From assembly GCF_003575965.1 (NCBI RefSeq), contig NZ_QWJJ01000001.1:248001-312000 (forward strand): DNA of 64,000 nucleotides. The letters are read 5' to 3'. Source of the stretch: Pseudooceanicola sediminis (GTDB lineage: Bacteria > Pseudomonadota > Alphaproteobacteria > Rhodobacterales > Rhodobacteraceae). Below, piece by piece: positions 1 to 8,554 of the stretch. Position numbers and translations under genes: made by a program. The notes beneath the pieces are model-generated. The model worked only from the letters and a program-made list of their open reading frames with translations, did not search any database and was not told the origin of the DNA. Numbering within the stretch: position 1 is the stretch's first letter; each line of letters begins with the position of its first letter.

Positions 1-1
1 G

Positions 2-490
2 CTGATGGGTGGCGCGTATTTTGAGGTGGGCAATATAACGCCGGCGGCCGAGTTCAACATTTATGTCGATCCGCAGGCTGCTGAAATCGTGTTCAAATCC
101 GGCGTCCCCATCGTTGTGATGCCGCTCGACGTGACGCACAAGGTGCTGGTCACACGTGCGCGCAGTACCCCCTTTCGTGAATTGGGCACAAAGGTCGGCA
201 TCGCCGTCGCCGAGATGACTGATTTTTTCGAGCGTTTCGATGCCGAGAAATATGGCACAGATGGCGCCCCGTTGCATGATCCCTGCGTGACCGCCTATCT
301 GATCAAGCCCGAGCTGTTTTCTGGTCGCCATATCAACGTCGAGATCGAAACCAAATCCGAACTGACGATGGGCATGACCGTGGCCGACTGGTGGGGGGTG
401 ACCGACCGCACCCCGAATGCGATGTTCATGGGCGACGTCGACGCGGATGGCTTTTTCGACCTGCTGACAGAGCGGCTTGCCCGTCTATGA
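2..490 (+). CDS. Nucleoside hydrolase, C-terminal part (5' end outside window)
   Basis: Inosine-uridine preferring nucleoside hydrolase family; these enzymes cleave the N-glycosidic bond of nucleosides for salvage. The reading frame is open from the window edge, so only about 162 C-terminal residues are seen. The visible part begins with the family stretch MGGAYFEVGNITPAAEFN, which contributes substrate and calcium contacts, followed by NIYVDPQAAEIVF and PLDVTH. The N-terminal metal-binding DxDxxxDD motif must lie upstream of the window. The stop overlaps the start of the next gene (ATGA), which suggests translational coupling. Substrate range cannot be told from this half. Confidence 0.9.
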   Translation: MMGGAYFEVGNITPAAEFNIYVDPQAAEIVFKSGVPIVVMPLDVTHKVLVTRARSTPFRELGTKVGIAVAEMTDFFERFDAEKYGTDGAPLHDPCVTAYLIKPELFSGRHINVEIETKSELTMGMTVADWWGVTDRTPNAMFMGDVDADGFFDLLTERLARL

Positions 491-939
491 CCACCTCATT
501 GCATTTGGCGAATGCGGCAGACCTGGAACGGCTCCTGCCGATGGTGCGTGCCTGTCACGAAGAACTGGGCTACGCCATGTTGACCCCCGAAGCGCTGAGC
601 GAGTCCGTCTTGCCGTTGCTGGAAGGCGACCCGCATGGGGCGATTTACATCATCGGGCCGAACCGTGCGCCGATCGGTTACGCCGCGTTGTCCTTCGGGT
701 GGTCGTTGGAGTTTGGTGGCCTGGATGGCAGCCTGCAACAAATCTGGATACGTCCGGGTGTGCGTGGCCGTGGGATCGGAACCGAAGTGCTGTCGTCGCT
801 GCCGCGTGCCTTGGCGCAGGCTGGTTTGGCGGCGCTGCATCTCGAGGTCAAACGCGAAGATGAAAAGACGCGCCGCCTCTACCATCTCAGCGGGTTCCGC
901 GCGCGCGACAACTACATGCTGATGTCCCGGCGCTTTTGA
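487..939 (+). CDS. GNAT family N-acetyltransferase
   Basis: A 150-residue single-domain acetyltransferase of the GNAT fold. The acetyl-CoA binding motif A is visible as RGRGIG at residues 93-98 after the beta-4 strand IWIRP. The usual LYxLSGF motif B end is at 131-137. The start chosen is the ATG in the ATGA overlap with the nucleoside hydrolase stop, because a longer upstream frame would run inside that gene and lacks GNAT similarity. The acceptor is not predictable. Overlap suggests co-expression with the hydrolase. Confidence 0.85.
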   Translation: MTTSLHLANAADLERLLPMVRACHEELGYAMLTPEALSESVLPLLEGDPHGAIYIIGPNRAPIGYAALSFGWSLEFGGLDGSLQQIWIRPGVRGRGIGTEVLSSLPRALAQAGLAALHLEVKREDEKTRRLYHLSGFRARDNYMLMSRRF

Positions 940-993
940 AGCGGCGTGCCAGAGCTATGGAAAGTCGCCCCATGGCGCCTTAGATTGGTACCC

Positions 994-2424
994 ATGAAAC
1001 CCAGCATCCCATTCGACAATTCCTACGCCGCGCTGCCCGAAGGCTTCTTTGCGCGCATGCAGCCGCGTACGGCCTCCAACCCGCGTCTGCTGGCCTTCAA
1101 CGCTCCGCTCGCGCAGGATCTGGGGATTGCGCCGACCAGCGATTTGGCCAGCCTGGCCGAGACGTTTTCGGGCAATGCCCTGCCCGAGGGCGCCGATCCG
1201 CTGGCGCAGGCCTACGCGGGCCATCAATTCGGCGGCTTTTCCCCGCAACTGGGCGATGGACGTGCCCTCTTGATCGGCGAAGTGGTTGATCGGCACGGCA
1301 AGCGGCGCGATCTGCAATTGAAGGGATCGGGGCGGACGCCGTTTTCGCGCGGCGGCGACGGCCTGGCGGCCATGGGGCCGGTGCTGCGGGAATACCTGAT
1401 CTCCGAAGCGATGTTTACACTCGGTGTACCGACGACCCGCTCCCTGGCGGCTGTTGCAACGGGCGATGATGTCCTGCGGGAAACGCCCCTGCCCGGCGCA
1501 GTTCTGACGCGTGTGGCTGCCTCGCACCTGCGCGTCGGTTCCTTCGAATTCTTTGCCGCCCGTCGCGACGCCGCGCGCACGTCTCAATTGCTGGGTTTTG
1601 CGACAGAGCGGCACTATCCCCAAGTCAGCACACCGCTGGAGTTTCTCAAGGCCGTCATCGCCGCGCAGGCACAGCTGGTCGCGCATTGGATGTCCATCGG
1701 TTTCATCCACGGCGTGATGAACACGGACAACACGACGATTTCCGGTGAAACGATCGACTATGGCCCCTGCGCCTTCATGGATGGTTATCACCCGGCGACG
1801 GTCTACTCCTCGATCGACCGGCAAGGACGCTATGCCTACGACAACCAGCGTCACGTGCTTCCTTGGAACATGGCACAGCTGGCGTCATCACTGCTCTTGC
1901 TGGAGGAAGACACTGAGACTGCCGTTCAGGCATACACGCAGGCGGTACACGAAATGCCTGCCCTGATAGATGCCGCCTGGTTGCAGCGCTTTGGTGCCAA
2001 GCTGGGGATGGCAAACGCCACCGTGGACGACCGGCCACTGATAGACGAACTGCTTGCCCTGATGGCAAATCAGGGGGCAGATTTCACCAACACATTCCGC
2101 GCTCTTTCGTCCGGCGATGCTAAAGATGCCGAGGCATTGTTCGTGGAGCCTTCAGCCCTGCACGACTGGAGCCACCGCTGGCACAAGCGTATCGAACGCG
2201 AAGAGTCGCCGGATCTGCGGATGCGGGCCGTGAACCCGGCTGTCATTGCCCGAAATCACCGGGTCGAGCAGACCCTTGCCGCGGCAATGACGGGCGATAT
2301 GCAGCCTTTCCAGGATTTGCAGCGCGTGCTGACCACGCCGTTCGACCTGTCCGATGACGATTCCGAATATGCCATCCCGCCGCGCCCCGACGAAGAAATC
2401 ACCGCGACATTCTGCGGCACCTGA
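994..2424 (+). CDS. selO: Protein adenylyltransferase SelO (YdiU/UPF0061)
   Basis: SelO pseudokinases transfer AMP from ATP to protein Ser/Thr/Tyr and act in redox homeostasis. The 476-residue product matches the bacterial family length. The family blocks are present: YAGHQFGGFSPQLGDGRA (74-91), the LKGSGRTPFSRGGDG ATP-binding block with Lys110, HGVMNTDN (239-246) with the proposed catalytic Asp245, and DYGP with metal-binding Asp255 exactly ten residues later. The C-terminus is CGT; the cysteine is third from the end, the position of selenocysteine in vertebrate SelO. The ATG at 994 is preferred over an upstream in-frame start at 946 because homology begins with MKPSIPFDNSY. Confidence 0.95.
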   Translation: MKPSIPFDNSYAALPEGFFARMQPRTASNPRLLAFNAPLAQDLGIAPTSDLASLAETFSGNALPEGADPLAQAYAGHQFGGFSPQLGDGRALLIGEVVDRHGKRRDLQLKGSGRTPFSRGGDGLAAMGPVLREYLISEAMFTLGVPTTRSLAAVATGDDVLRETPLPGAVLTRVAASHLRVGSFEFFAARRDAARTSQLLGFATERHYPQVSTPLEFLKAVIAAQAQLVAHWMSIGFIHGVMNTDNTTISGETIDYGPCAFMDGYHPATVYSSIDRQGRYAYDNQRHVLPWNMAQLASSLLLLEEDTETAVQAYTQAVHEMPALIDAAWLQRFGAKLGMANATVDDRPLIDELLALMANQGADFTNTFRALSSGDAKDAEALFVEPSALHDWSHRWHKRIEREESPDLRMRAVNPAVIARNHRVEQTLAAAMTGDMQPFQDLQRVLTTPFDLSDDDSEYAIPPRPDEEITATFCGT

Positions 2425-2441
2425 CAGCGCCCCCTTGTGGA

Positions 2442-3095
2442 CTAGCCGTTTCTATCGGGCCATTTCTTGAGACGGCGGAAAAAACGGGGATTGCGGTGTA
2501 CGAAATCCGCGATCAGCCCCGTCAGACCGCCCTTTTCCTGCCCCCGAAGGTAACCGTATCCGACGGATGCGCCAAAGGCCGCACCAACGTGATCGACGAT
2601 GATATCGCCCATGGTGTCGATCAAACCCGATTTCTGCATGTTCGTGCCAAGCAATTGGTCCATGGCAAACTCAAAAACCTCCCACGTGGCACCCATCGAC
2701 ACCCCGAAGCAGAAGGCGAAAAACGCAATGGCCAAGGGCGGTGCCGCGTACCTGTCGCCCTGGAACATGACAAAGACCAGAACAAAGCCGATCATGCCGA
2801 ATCCCACGGCTGATCCTGCATGCATCACGACATCCCACCACCAGTATTTATTATAGAAATCAAAGACCTCGCCCAGAAACAGCGTGCCCCAGATAAAGGC
2901 GACGATGGCGGTCAGAAACCCCGGCGGCACGCGCACCTGCGCCCAGCGGGCCAGGTAGACCGGTGCTAGCGACAACGCCAACGTGGCGGCGGCGACAAAC
3001 GCCAGCGCCCAACGACCCAGGACCAGCGATTCCGCTATCGAGAAAAGCAACGACAGCCAGATCAGCCGCGTCACGATTGTTTGTTCTCTGAACAT
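2442..3095 (-). CDS. DUF2238-like multi-pass membrane protein
   Basis: A 217-residue integral membrane protein with about five or six hydrophobic segments. It has an FLGEVFDFYNKYWWWDVVMH motif and a later GATWEVFEFAMDQLLGTN motif, both typical of the YjdF/DUF2238 family, whose function is unknown. I chose the start MFREQ at 3095; an in-frame start seven codons upstream (3116) is possible. The gene is transcribed away from the nuclease-like gene starting at 3133, leaving about 37 nt for both promoters. It converges on selO with only 17 nt between the stops. Confidence 0.75.
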   Translation of the reverse strand: MFREQTIVTRLIWLSLLFSIAESLVLGRWALAFVAAATLALSLAPVYLARWAQVRVPPGFLTAIVAFIWGTLFLGEVFDFYNKYWWWDVVMHAGSAVGFGMIGFVLVFVMFQGDRYAAPPLAIAFFAFCFGVSMGATWEVFEFAMDQLLGTNMQKSGLIDTMGDIIVDHVGAAFGASVGYGYLRGQEKGGLTGLIADFVHRNPRFFRRLKKWPDRNG

Positions 3096-3132
3096 CTTTG
3101 CTTTCCCGAAATCCACGTGTCACATCGTGCGC

Positions 3133-3840
3133 ATGAAAACACCCTCGCTGCGGATCGCAACCTACAACCTTCAGAAATGCGTCGGGATGGACCTGCGCCG
3201 GAACCCGCGCCGGTCCCTGGAGGTGCTGGAGGAGACGGGTGCGGTGCTCTGCGTCCTGCAAGAGGCCGACAAGCGGTTGCCGCCACGGCCCGCCGCATTG
3301 CCACATGACATGGTGACCGCCGAGCGATGGCAGATTCTGCAGTTCGGCGCGCCGGGCGGTTCCCTCGGCTGGCACGGCAATGCCATGCTGTTGCGCGGCG
3401 ACGTCATCGAGGTGGTCGAAACGGACCAGATCGATCTGCCCGGTCTGGAGCCCCGGGGCGCGATCCGGGCAGACCTTGAAACAGCGATCGGACCATTGAG
3501 GGTCGTTGGTGTGCATCTCGGCCTGATCGCGCGGTCGCGCCGCCAGCAATGTGCCGCATTGAGACGCATGATGGAGCGATTGCCGCCGCGCCCGACGGTC
3601 GTCGCGGGAGATTTCAATGAATGGGGCAGCGGTGCGGATCTGAACGCGGAACTCGCTCCGCTGCGGTTGCTGCATAGTCCGCCCAGCTATCCCGCCATCA
3701 GGCCAATCGCCGCGCTGGATCGCTTCAGCATCAGCCCTGATCTGACGGCGGGTCCGGTGCGGCCGCATCTGGCGCAGCCGGCACGCATCGCGTCCGACCA
3801 TTTGCCCATCACAGTCGAGATCAGCCCCCGCGCGCAATAG
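3133..3840 (+). CDS. Endonuclease/exonuclease/phosphatase (EEP) family protein
   Basis: A 235-residue protein with the EEP (DNase I-like) fold. Visible family motifs are ATYNLQKCVG near the N-terminus, LQEAD (metal-binding Glu), the AGDFNEW block in the middle and ASDHLPI at the C-terminus with the catalytic Asp-His. No signal peptide is seen, so a cytoplasmic location is likely. The start MKTPSLRIATYN was chosen because the fold begins right after it; the longer upstream frame is antisense to the neighbouring membrane-protein gene. Substrate (DNA, phosphodiester lipid or other phosphoester) is not decidable. Confidence 0.85.
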   Translation: MKTPSLRIATYNLQKCVGMDLRRNPRRSLEVLEETGAVLCVLQEADKRLPPRPAALPHDMVTAERWQILQFGAPGGSLGWHGNAMLLRGDVIEVVETDQIDLPGLEPRGAIRADLETAIGPLRVVGVHLGLIARSRRQQCAALRRMMERLPPRPTVVAGDFNEWGSGADLNAELAPLRLLHSPPSYPAIRPIAALDRFSISPDLTAGPVRPHLAQPARIASDHLPITVEISPRAQ

Positions 3841-3901
3841 CCAGCCAGCGCCGCGCATGCTATCGCCAAGGGGACCTCGACCGGCCGAATAGGGTATACT
3901 C

Positions 3902-5152
3902 ATGAATTTGCTTCAGATCGCCTCGCTTCTGATCGTGCTGGCAGCCCTTTTCGGCTCGGTGAATTACTTTTTCCTGCGCCTGCCTTCGTCCATCGGAATT
4001 CTGCTGGTCGCCTTTTTGACGTCCGTGGCGATGCTGGTGTTCGATGCTTTTCTACCCGACTTCGAATTGGCGGATCGCGTCCGGTATATCATCGACGGCA
4101 TCGACTTTTCCGAGGCGCTGCTGGAAGGCATGCTGGGATTGCTTCTGTTTGCCGGCGCCCTGCACGTGAAACTGTCGGACTTGCGCGACCAATGGCGCAT
4201 CGTGCTGTTGATGGCGACGATCGGGGTTGGTCTGTCCACGGTCATCGTCGGCGCGGGATTCAGCTATCTGACCGGTATGCCGATCCTGATCGCACTGGTC
4301 TTTGGTTCCTTGATTGCTCCGACCGATCCGGTCGCCGTTCTGGGCGTCTTGCGCGAAGCCGCGCTGCCGAAATCCCTGGAAACCAAGATCGCGGGCGAAA
4401 GCCTGTTCAACGACGGGGTCGGGTATGTCGTTTTCCTGGTGCTGATCGGCCTGGCTTTTCCCGTCGCCTCGGACCACGCGACATCCGGCCTGGCAGATGC
4501 TGCAAAGCTGTTCTTTCAGGAGGCCGTTGGCGGCGGCGTACTGGGCCTTCTGCTGGGGTATCTGACCTTCCGGTTGATGCGGCTGATCGACGATGCGTCG
4601 CTGGAGGTTCTGATTACCCTTGCCCTGGCGTTCGGCGGGTATGAGCTTTCGGTGGCGCTGCATGTGTCGGCGCCGATCATGGCGGTCTGCGCCGGGTTGC
4701 TGATCGGGGATATCGGCGCGCGTCACGGCATGTCCGAAAACACCCGCAAGTACGTCGAAACCTTCTGGCACTTGATCGACGAAATCCTGAACGCCGTGCT
4801 GTTCCTGCTGATCGGATTTGAGGTTTTCGCGGTCGCATTGAACACCGGCTATCTTTTTGCCGGGCTGATGGCGATCGTGCTGTCCCTGCTGGCCAGGCTG
4901 GTCGCCGTTGCGGTGCCGGTCCTGATGCTGCGGATCGTTCGCGACTTCAGCAATGGAACAATCCCGATCATGACCTGGGGTGGCTTGAAGGGTGGTATCT
5001 CTGTTGCTCTGGCCCTGTCGCTACCCGATAGCGAATGGAAACCGATGATCCTTGCCGCGACCTATTGCATCGTGATTTTTTCAATCGTCGTGCAGGGTCT
5101 GACCATTGGGAAATTGGCCAAACGCGTCGGACGCCAACCTGAATTGATGTAG
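3902..5152 (+). CDS. Sodium:proton antiporter, CPA1/NhaP type
   Basis: A 416-residue protein with roughly 12 hydrophobic segments. It carries the cation:proton antiporter 1 signatures: APTDPVAVL (TDP at 141-143) in the crossed-helix region, FNDGVGYVVF with the Asn170-Asp171 ion-binding pair, and WGGLKGGISVAL near residue 365. It should exchange cytoplasmic Na+ (or K+) for protons across the inner membrane, which suits a marine organism. It stands alone, with about 60 nt to the gene before and 168 nt to the gene after it. Ion preference cannot be read from the sequence. Confidence 0.9.
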   Translation: MNLLQIASLLIVLAALFGSVNYFFLRLPSSIGILLVAFLTSVAMLVFDAFLPDFELADRVRYIIDGIDFSEALLEGMLGLLLFAGALHVKLSDLRDQWRIVLLMATIGVGLSTVIVGAGFSYLTGMPILIALVFGSLIAPTDPVAVLGVLREAALPKSLETKIAGESLFNDGVGYVVFLVLIGLAFPVASDHATSGLADAAKLFFQEAVGGGVLGLLLGYLTFRLMRLIDDASLEVLITLALAFGGYELSVALHVSAPIMAVCAGLLIGDIGARHGMSENTRKYVETFWHLIDEILNAVLFLLIGFEVFAVALNTGYLFAGLMAIVLSLLARLVAVAVPVLMLRIVRDFSNGTIPIMTWGGLKGGISVALALSLPDSEWKPMILAATYCIVIFSIVVQGLTIGKLAKRVGRQPELM

Positions 5153-5320
5153 TCCGAGTGGCCGTCGATCGCGCGCCGGACCCCATCCCCCTTTTCGAAC
5201 ATCGGGCGCAACAATGACCATGCCATAATGACCATGCGATGCAGAATTCTGCAAAACGCAGGTTGAACCTTCGGTCCTGTCATAGAACAAGACTGCTATC
5301 GGCACGTACGGAGAGAGAGA

Positions 5321-6208
5321 ATGACAACCCGCAAAGATATTCTGCGTGCCGTGTTCTGGATGAGCGGCTCTGTCGTGTCATTCCTCGCTATGGCGCTGGC
5401 CGGGCGCAGTCTGGGCAGGACTTTCGATACCTTCGAGATCATGACGTGGCGCAGCCTGACGGGTGTCGTCGTGATGGTCGTCGTGCTGACGCTGCGCGGC
5501 AGCTGGGACAAGATCAAGTTCGAGCACATGGGTTTGCACGTGGCGCGCAACATTGCCCATTTCACCGGCCAGAACCTGTGGTTCTTTGCAGTTACCCTGA
5601 TCCCTATTGCCCAGGTTTTCGCGTTGGAGTTCACATCTCCGCTCTGGGTGCTCGCACTGTCTCCACTGATCCTCGGTGAACGGCTGACCTCGATCCGCGT
5701 GGCCGCAGCCGTTCTTGGATTTGCGGGTATCCTGATGGTCGCGCGTCCCGGCGCCGAGGCGATATCACCGGGCATTGTCGCCGCGGCAGTCGCGGCGATC
5801 ACCTTTGCCTTCACCATGGTCTTTACCAAACGCTTGACGCGTGATGTCAGCACACTTTGCATCATCTTCTGGATGACCGTCACCCAAAGCGTGTTTGGCC
5901 TTTTGTGTGCGGGCTACGATCTGGATATGACGATGCCGGATATGACCACCCTGCCGCTGCTGCTGCTGGTCGGTTGCGCAGGGCTCTTCGGGCACTTTTG
6001 CGTCACATCTGCGCTGTCGTTTGCCCCCGCAACGGTTGTCGTACCGATAGATTTCACACGCCTGCCGCTTGCCGCGATCATCGGCGCCCTCTTTCTGGGT
6101 GACAGAATCGATCTCTGGGTCCTGGCAGGTGCCTGCGTGATCTTTGCAGGAAACTATCTGAATATCTGGTCCGAAACACGACCGCTGACCGTCGCTGATT
6201 CCGTCTGA
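5321..6208 (+). CDS. EamA/DMT-superfamily permease
   Basis: A 295-residue inner-membrane protein with ten predicted helices arranged as two EamA repeats. The first repeat contains the TWRSLTG and SPLWVLALSPLILGE blocks, and the second the FTRLPLAAIIGALFLGDRID block, which is the usual end-of-repeat signature of drug/metabolite transporters. A strong ribosome binding site (GGAGAGAG) precedes the ATG. The substrate is unknown; members export amino acids, nucleobases or other small metabolites. No operon partner is seen. Confidence 0.88.
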   Translation: MTTRKDILRAVFWMSGSVVSFLAMALAGRSLGRTFDTFEIMTWRSLTGVVVMVVVLTLRGSWDKIKFEHMGLHVARNIAHFTGQNLWFFAVTLIPIAQVFALEFTSPLWVLALSPLILGERLTSIRVAAAVLGFAGILMVARPGAEAISPGIVAAAVAAITFAFTMVFTKRLTRDVSTLCIIFWMTVTQSVFGLLCAGYDLDMTMPDMTTLPLLLLVGCAGLFGHFCVTSALSFAPATVVVPIDFTRLPLAAIIGALFLGDRIDLWVLAGACVIFAGNYLNIWSETRPLTVADSV

Positions 6209-6388
6209 GACCGTTTCCCCCCGAAAGGCCCCGCTGAATTACAGCTGATCACACGTCACGCAGGACGGGTGACGCGGCGTTTACGCGACCATCCCGCAAC
6301 GTCAACTTACAAGACCGATTGATTGCCAAGACAAACATGTCAGTATGACAAATCTTAGTACGTCGTAATCTTTAGGGAGGAGGTCGAC

Positions 6389-7477
6389 ATGAAACTTCAA
6401 GCCGGTGTCGCACTGGTCTGTATCAGTGCATCCGCAGCATACGCTGGCGGAATAGAACGTACCACACAATCCGCCATGATATTGTATTCCGAAGGAAATC
6501 GGGTCGAACTGAGCTATGGCTTCGTGCAACCCAGCCTGAGCGGAACCAGCCGGACAGTCGTCGCGCCGATCGACAATGTTGCCAACGATTTCTCGGTACC
6601 GTCCTTTGCTCTGAAGATGGACGTGAATGAAAAACTTGCCTTCGCGTTGATCTATGACCGGCCCTTTGCTGCGGATATCGAATACCCGTCGAACCCGATG
6701 CTGGGTGGCACGATGGCAAGCTCGACCACCGATACACTGACCGCGCTCGGCAAGTATCAGTTCACCGAACAGGCCAGCGTTTTCGGCGGTCTTCGCGTTC
6801 AGAAAGCGAGCGGGGAGATCACCCTGAACGGACTGGCGTATGGTGCATTGTCCGGGTACTCGGTCGATCTGGCCGAAGATACGGCAGTTGGCTACGTGCT
6901 GGGCGCCGCGTACGAAATTCCCGACATCGCGATGCGCGTGGCGCTGACCTACAACTCGGCGATCGAACATGAATTCGATACGGTTGAAAACGTCGCGCCG
7001 ACCATGACAAGCACGACCAAAACCAAGACGCCGTCGTCGTGGAACCTCGAATTCCAGACGGGCATCGCGGCCGATACGTTGCTGATGGGCTCCATCCGCT
7101 ACGTCAAGCATTCCGAATTCAAGGTGACGCCCGCCGTCTTCTCGAACTTCCGCCCGGAAGGCCTGGTTAACCTCGAAGACACGACCACGTATCGCCTTGG
7201 TGTTGGCCGCCGTTTCAATGACCGTCTGTCCGGTTCGATCATGGTCGGCTACGAAAAAGAGGGCGATCCGCTGGTCTCTCCCCTCGCCCCCAGCACCGGT
7301 ATGACGTCGCTGACACTTGGCGTTTCCTACAAGGTGTCGGAGCAGGTCGAAATCGGCGGTGGTATCAGCCAGACCTGGATCGGGGATGCAACACCACAGA
7401 CAGGCGGCACAGCGCGCGCGGATTTCACCGACAACTCCGCAACGGCCCTGGGTCTGAAAGTGACCTATTCGTTCTAA
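6389..7477 (+). CDS. OmpP1/FadL-type outer-membrane porin
   Basis: A 362-residue beta-barrel precursor. It has an N-terminal signal peptide with a likely cleavage after AYA (residue 19), many alternating amphipathic strands, and a C-terminal VTYSF ending in Phe, the signal recognised by the BAM complex. FadL-family channels take up hydrophobic compounds such as long-chain fatty acids across the outer membrane. The ATG is preceded by a strong AGGGAGGAGG ribosome binding site, and the gene ends at a clear terminator, so it is monocistronic. The cargo is inferred from the family only. Confidence 0.85.
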   Translation: MKLQAGVALVCISASAAYAGGIERTTQSAMILYSEGNRVELSYGFVQPSLSGTSRTVVAPIDNVANDFSVPSFALKMDVNEKLAFALIYDRPFAADIEYPSNPMLGGTMASSTTDTLTALGKYQFTEQASVFGGLRVQKASGEITLNGLAYGALSGYSVDLAEDTAVGYVLGAAYEIPDIAMRVALTYNSAIEHEFDTVENVAPTMTSTTKTKTPSSWNLEFQTGIAADTLLMGSIRYVKHSEFKVTPAVFSNFRPEGLVNLEDTTTYRLGVGRRFNDRLSGSIMVGYEKEGDPLVSPLAPSTGMTSLTLGVSYKVSEQVEIGGGISQTWIGDATPQTGGTARADFTDNSATALGLKVTYSF

Positions 7478-7511
7478 GTTGCTCCGCTGAACAAGGCTGA
7501 GAATGCTCACG

Positions 7512-7542
7512 GCCCGACCTTTTCACGAGGGTCGGGCTTTTT
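7512..7542 (+). terminator. Rho-independent terminator after FadL-type porin
   Basis: An inverted repeat with arms GCCCGACC and GGTCGGGC is followed by five T residues, 35 nt past the porin stop. Confidence 0.9.
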
Positions 7543-7645
7543 CGTCGCCGACACGGGCTATGGCAAGTCGCATTAGGATTTGACCCCCCGCCATGCCTCG
7601 CCTACCCATGGCCCGACTCCGGACATGGGATACTGAGGGAAACCA

Positions 7646-8518
7646 ATGCTCTACAATTCGGCCCAAGATTGGCGTGACGCCGAAGAAAAGCGCGTTCTGC
7701 TGTTTGGCATGTCCGGCCTGGGCAAGACCCATGTGTCGAACCTGCTACGTGACGATGGCGGATGGTTTCACTATTCCATCGACTATCGGATCGGCACCCG
7801 GCACATGGGCGAACATATCGCGGACAACGCCAAACGCCACGCCATGAAGGTACCGTTTCTGCGCGAATTGCTGATGACGGATTCGATTTACATCGGCTCG
7901 AATATCACTTTCAACAATCTTGCGCCCCTTTCGACATACCTGGGCAAGCCCGGCGAGCCCAGCAAGGGCGGTTTGAGTTTCGAAGAATACATGACCCGCC
8001 AGGAACAGCATCGCGTGGCCGAAATCGCCTCGCTGCTCGACACGGACCGCTTTGCGCGGCGGTCCCTGACGCTCTATGGTTACCCGAACTTCGTCTGCGA
8101 CAGCGGCGGTTCGATCTGCGAGGTTGTCGATCCGGACGACCCCGAGGACGAAGTTCTCAAAGCGCTGGAAGCGACCACGCTGATGGTCTGGATCAAGGGC
8201 GATGACGCGCATACCGAACAATTGGTGCGCCGTTTTGACCGCGCGCCCAAACCGATGTACTACGAGCCCACGTTTTTGCGGCAAGCTTGGCAGGATTACC
8301 TGGCCAGTAATGATCTGCTGCCAGATGCAGTGGACCCCGACGCCTTCGTGCGCTGGACATATGCGCGCGCCCTTGCGCACCGTCAGCCCCGCTATGCCGC
8401 CATGGCCAAGCGCGGCGTGACCGTTCTGGCGGACGAGATCGCGGCCGTCAAAACCGCTGAGGATTTCGAAACCTTGATCGCGGATGCTCTTGCACGGCGC
8501 GTGCCGGATATTAATTAA
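7646..8518 (+). CDS. Uncharacterised P-loop ATPase upstream of metA
   Basis: A 290-residue protein with a Walker A motif GMSGLGKT at residues 21-28, directly after a hydrophobic strand (VLLF). It is then acidic and mixed in composition, without membrane segments. Further on there is LMVWIKG, possibly a Walker B-like or substrate strand, and no recognisable kinase, AAA or GTPase signature set. It lies 36 nt ahead of metA on the same strand, probably in one transcript. It could be a small-molecule kinase or a nucleotide-dependent switch; I do not recognise a named function. Confidence 0.8.
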   Translation: MLYNSAQDWRDAEEKRVLLFGMSGLGKTHVSNLLRDDGGWFHYSIDYRIGTRHMGEHIADNAKRHAMKVPFLRELLMTDSIYIGSNITFNNLAPLSTYLGKPGEPSKGGLSFEEYMTRQEQHRVAEIASLLDTDRFARRSLTLYGYPNFVCDSGGSICEVVDPDDPEDEVLKALEATTLMVWIKGDDAHTEQLVRRFDRAPKPMYYEPTFLRQAWQDYLASNDLLPDAVDPDAFVRWTYARALAHRQPRYAAMAKRGVTVLADEIAAVKTAEDFETLIADALARRVPDIN

Positions 8519-8554
8519 TCAGGCCGCCGTTCCGGCCAAGACTCAGGACTGTCC

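Noticed and set aside
5213-5238. Short tandem repeat AATGACCATGC twice in the gap before the EamA gene
   Set aside because: Only two copies of 11 nt in non-coding DNA; no reason to assign function.
8519-8554. Search for a SAM-II riboswitch before metA
   Set aside because: Alphaproteobacterial metA often has one, but only 36 nt separate metA from the previous gene and nothing like the conserved core is present there or before the P-loop gene.
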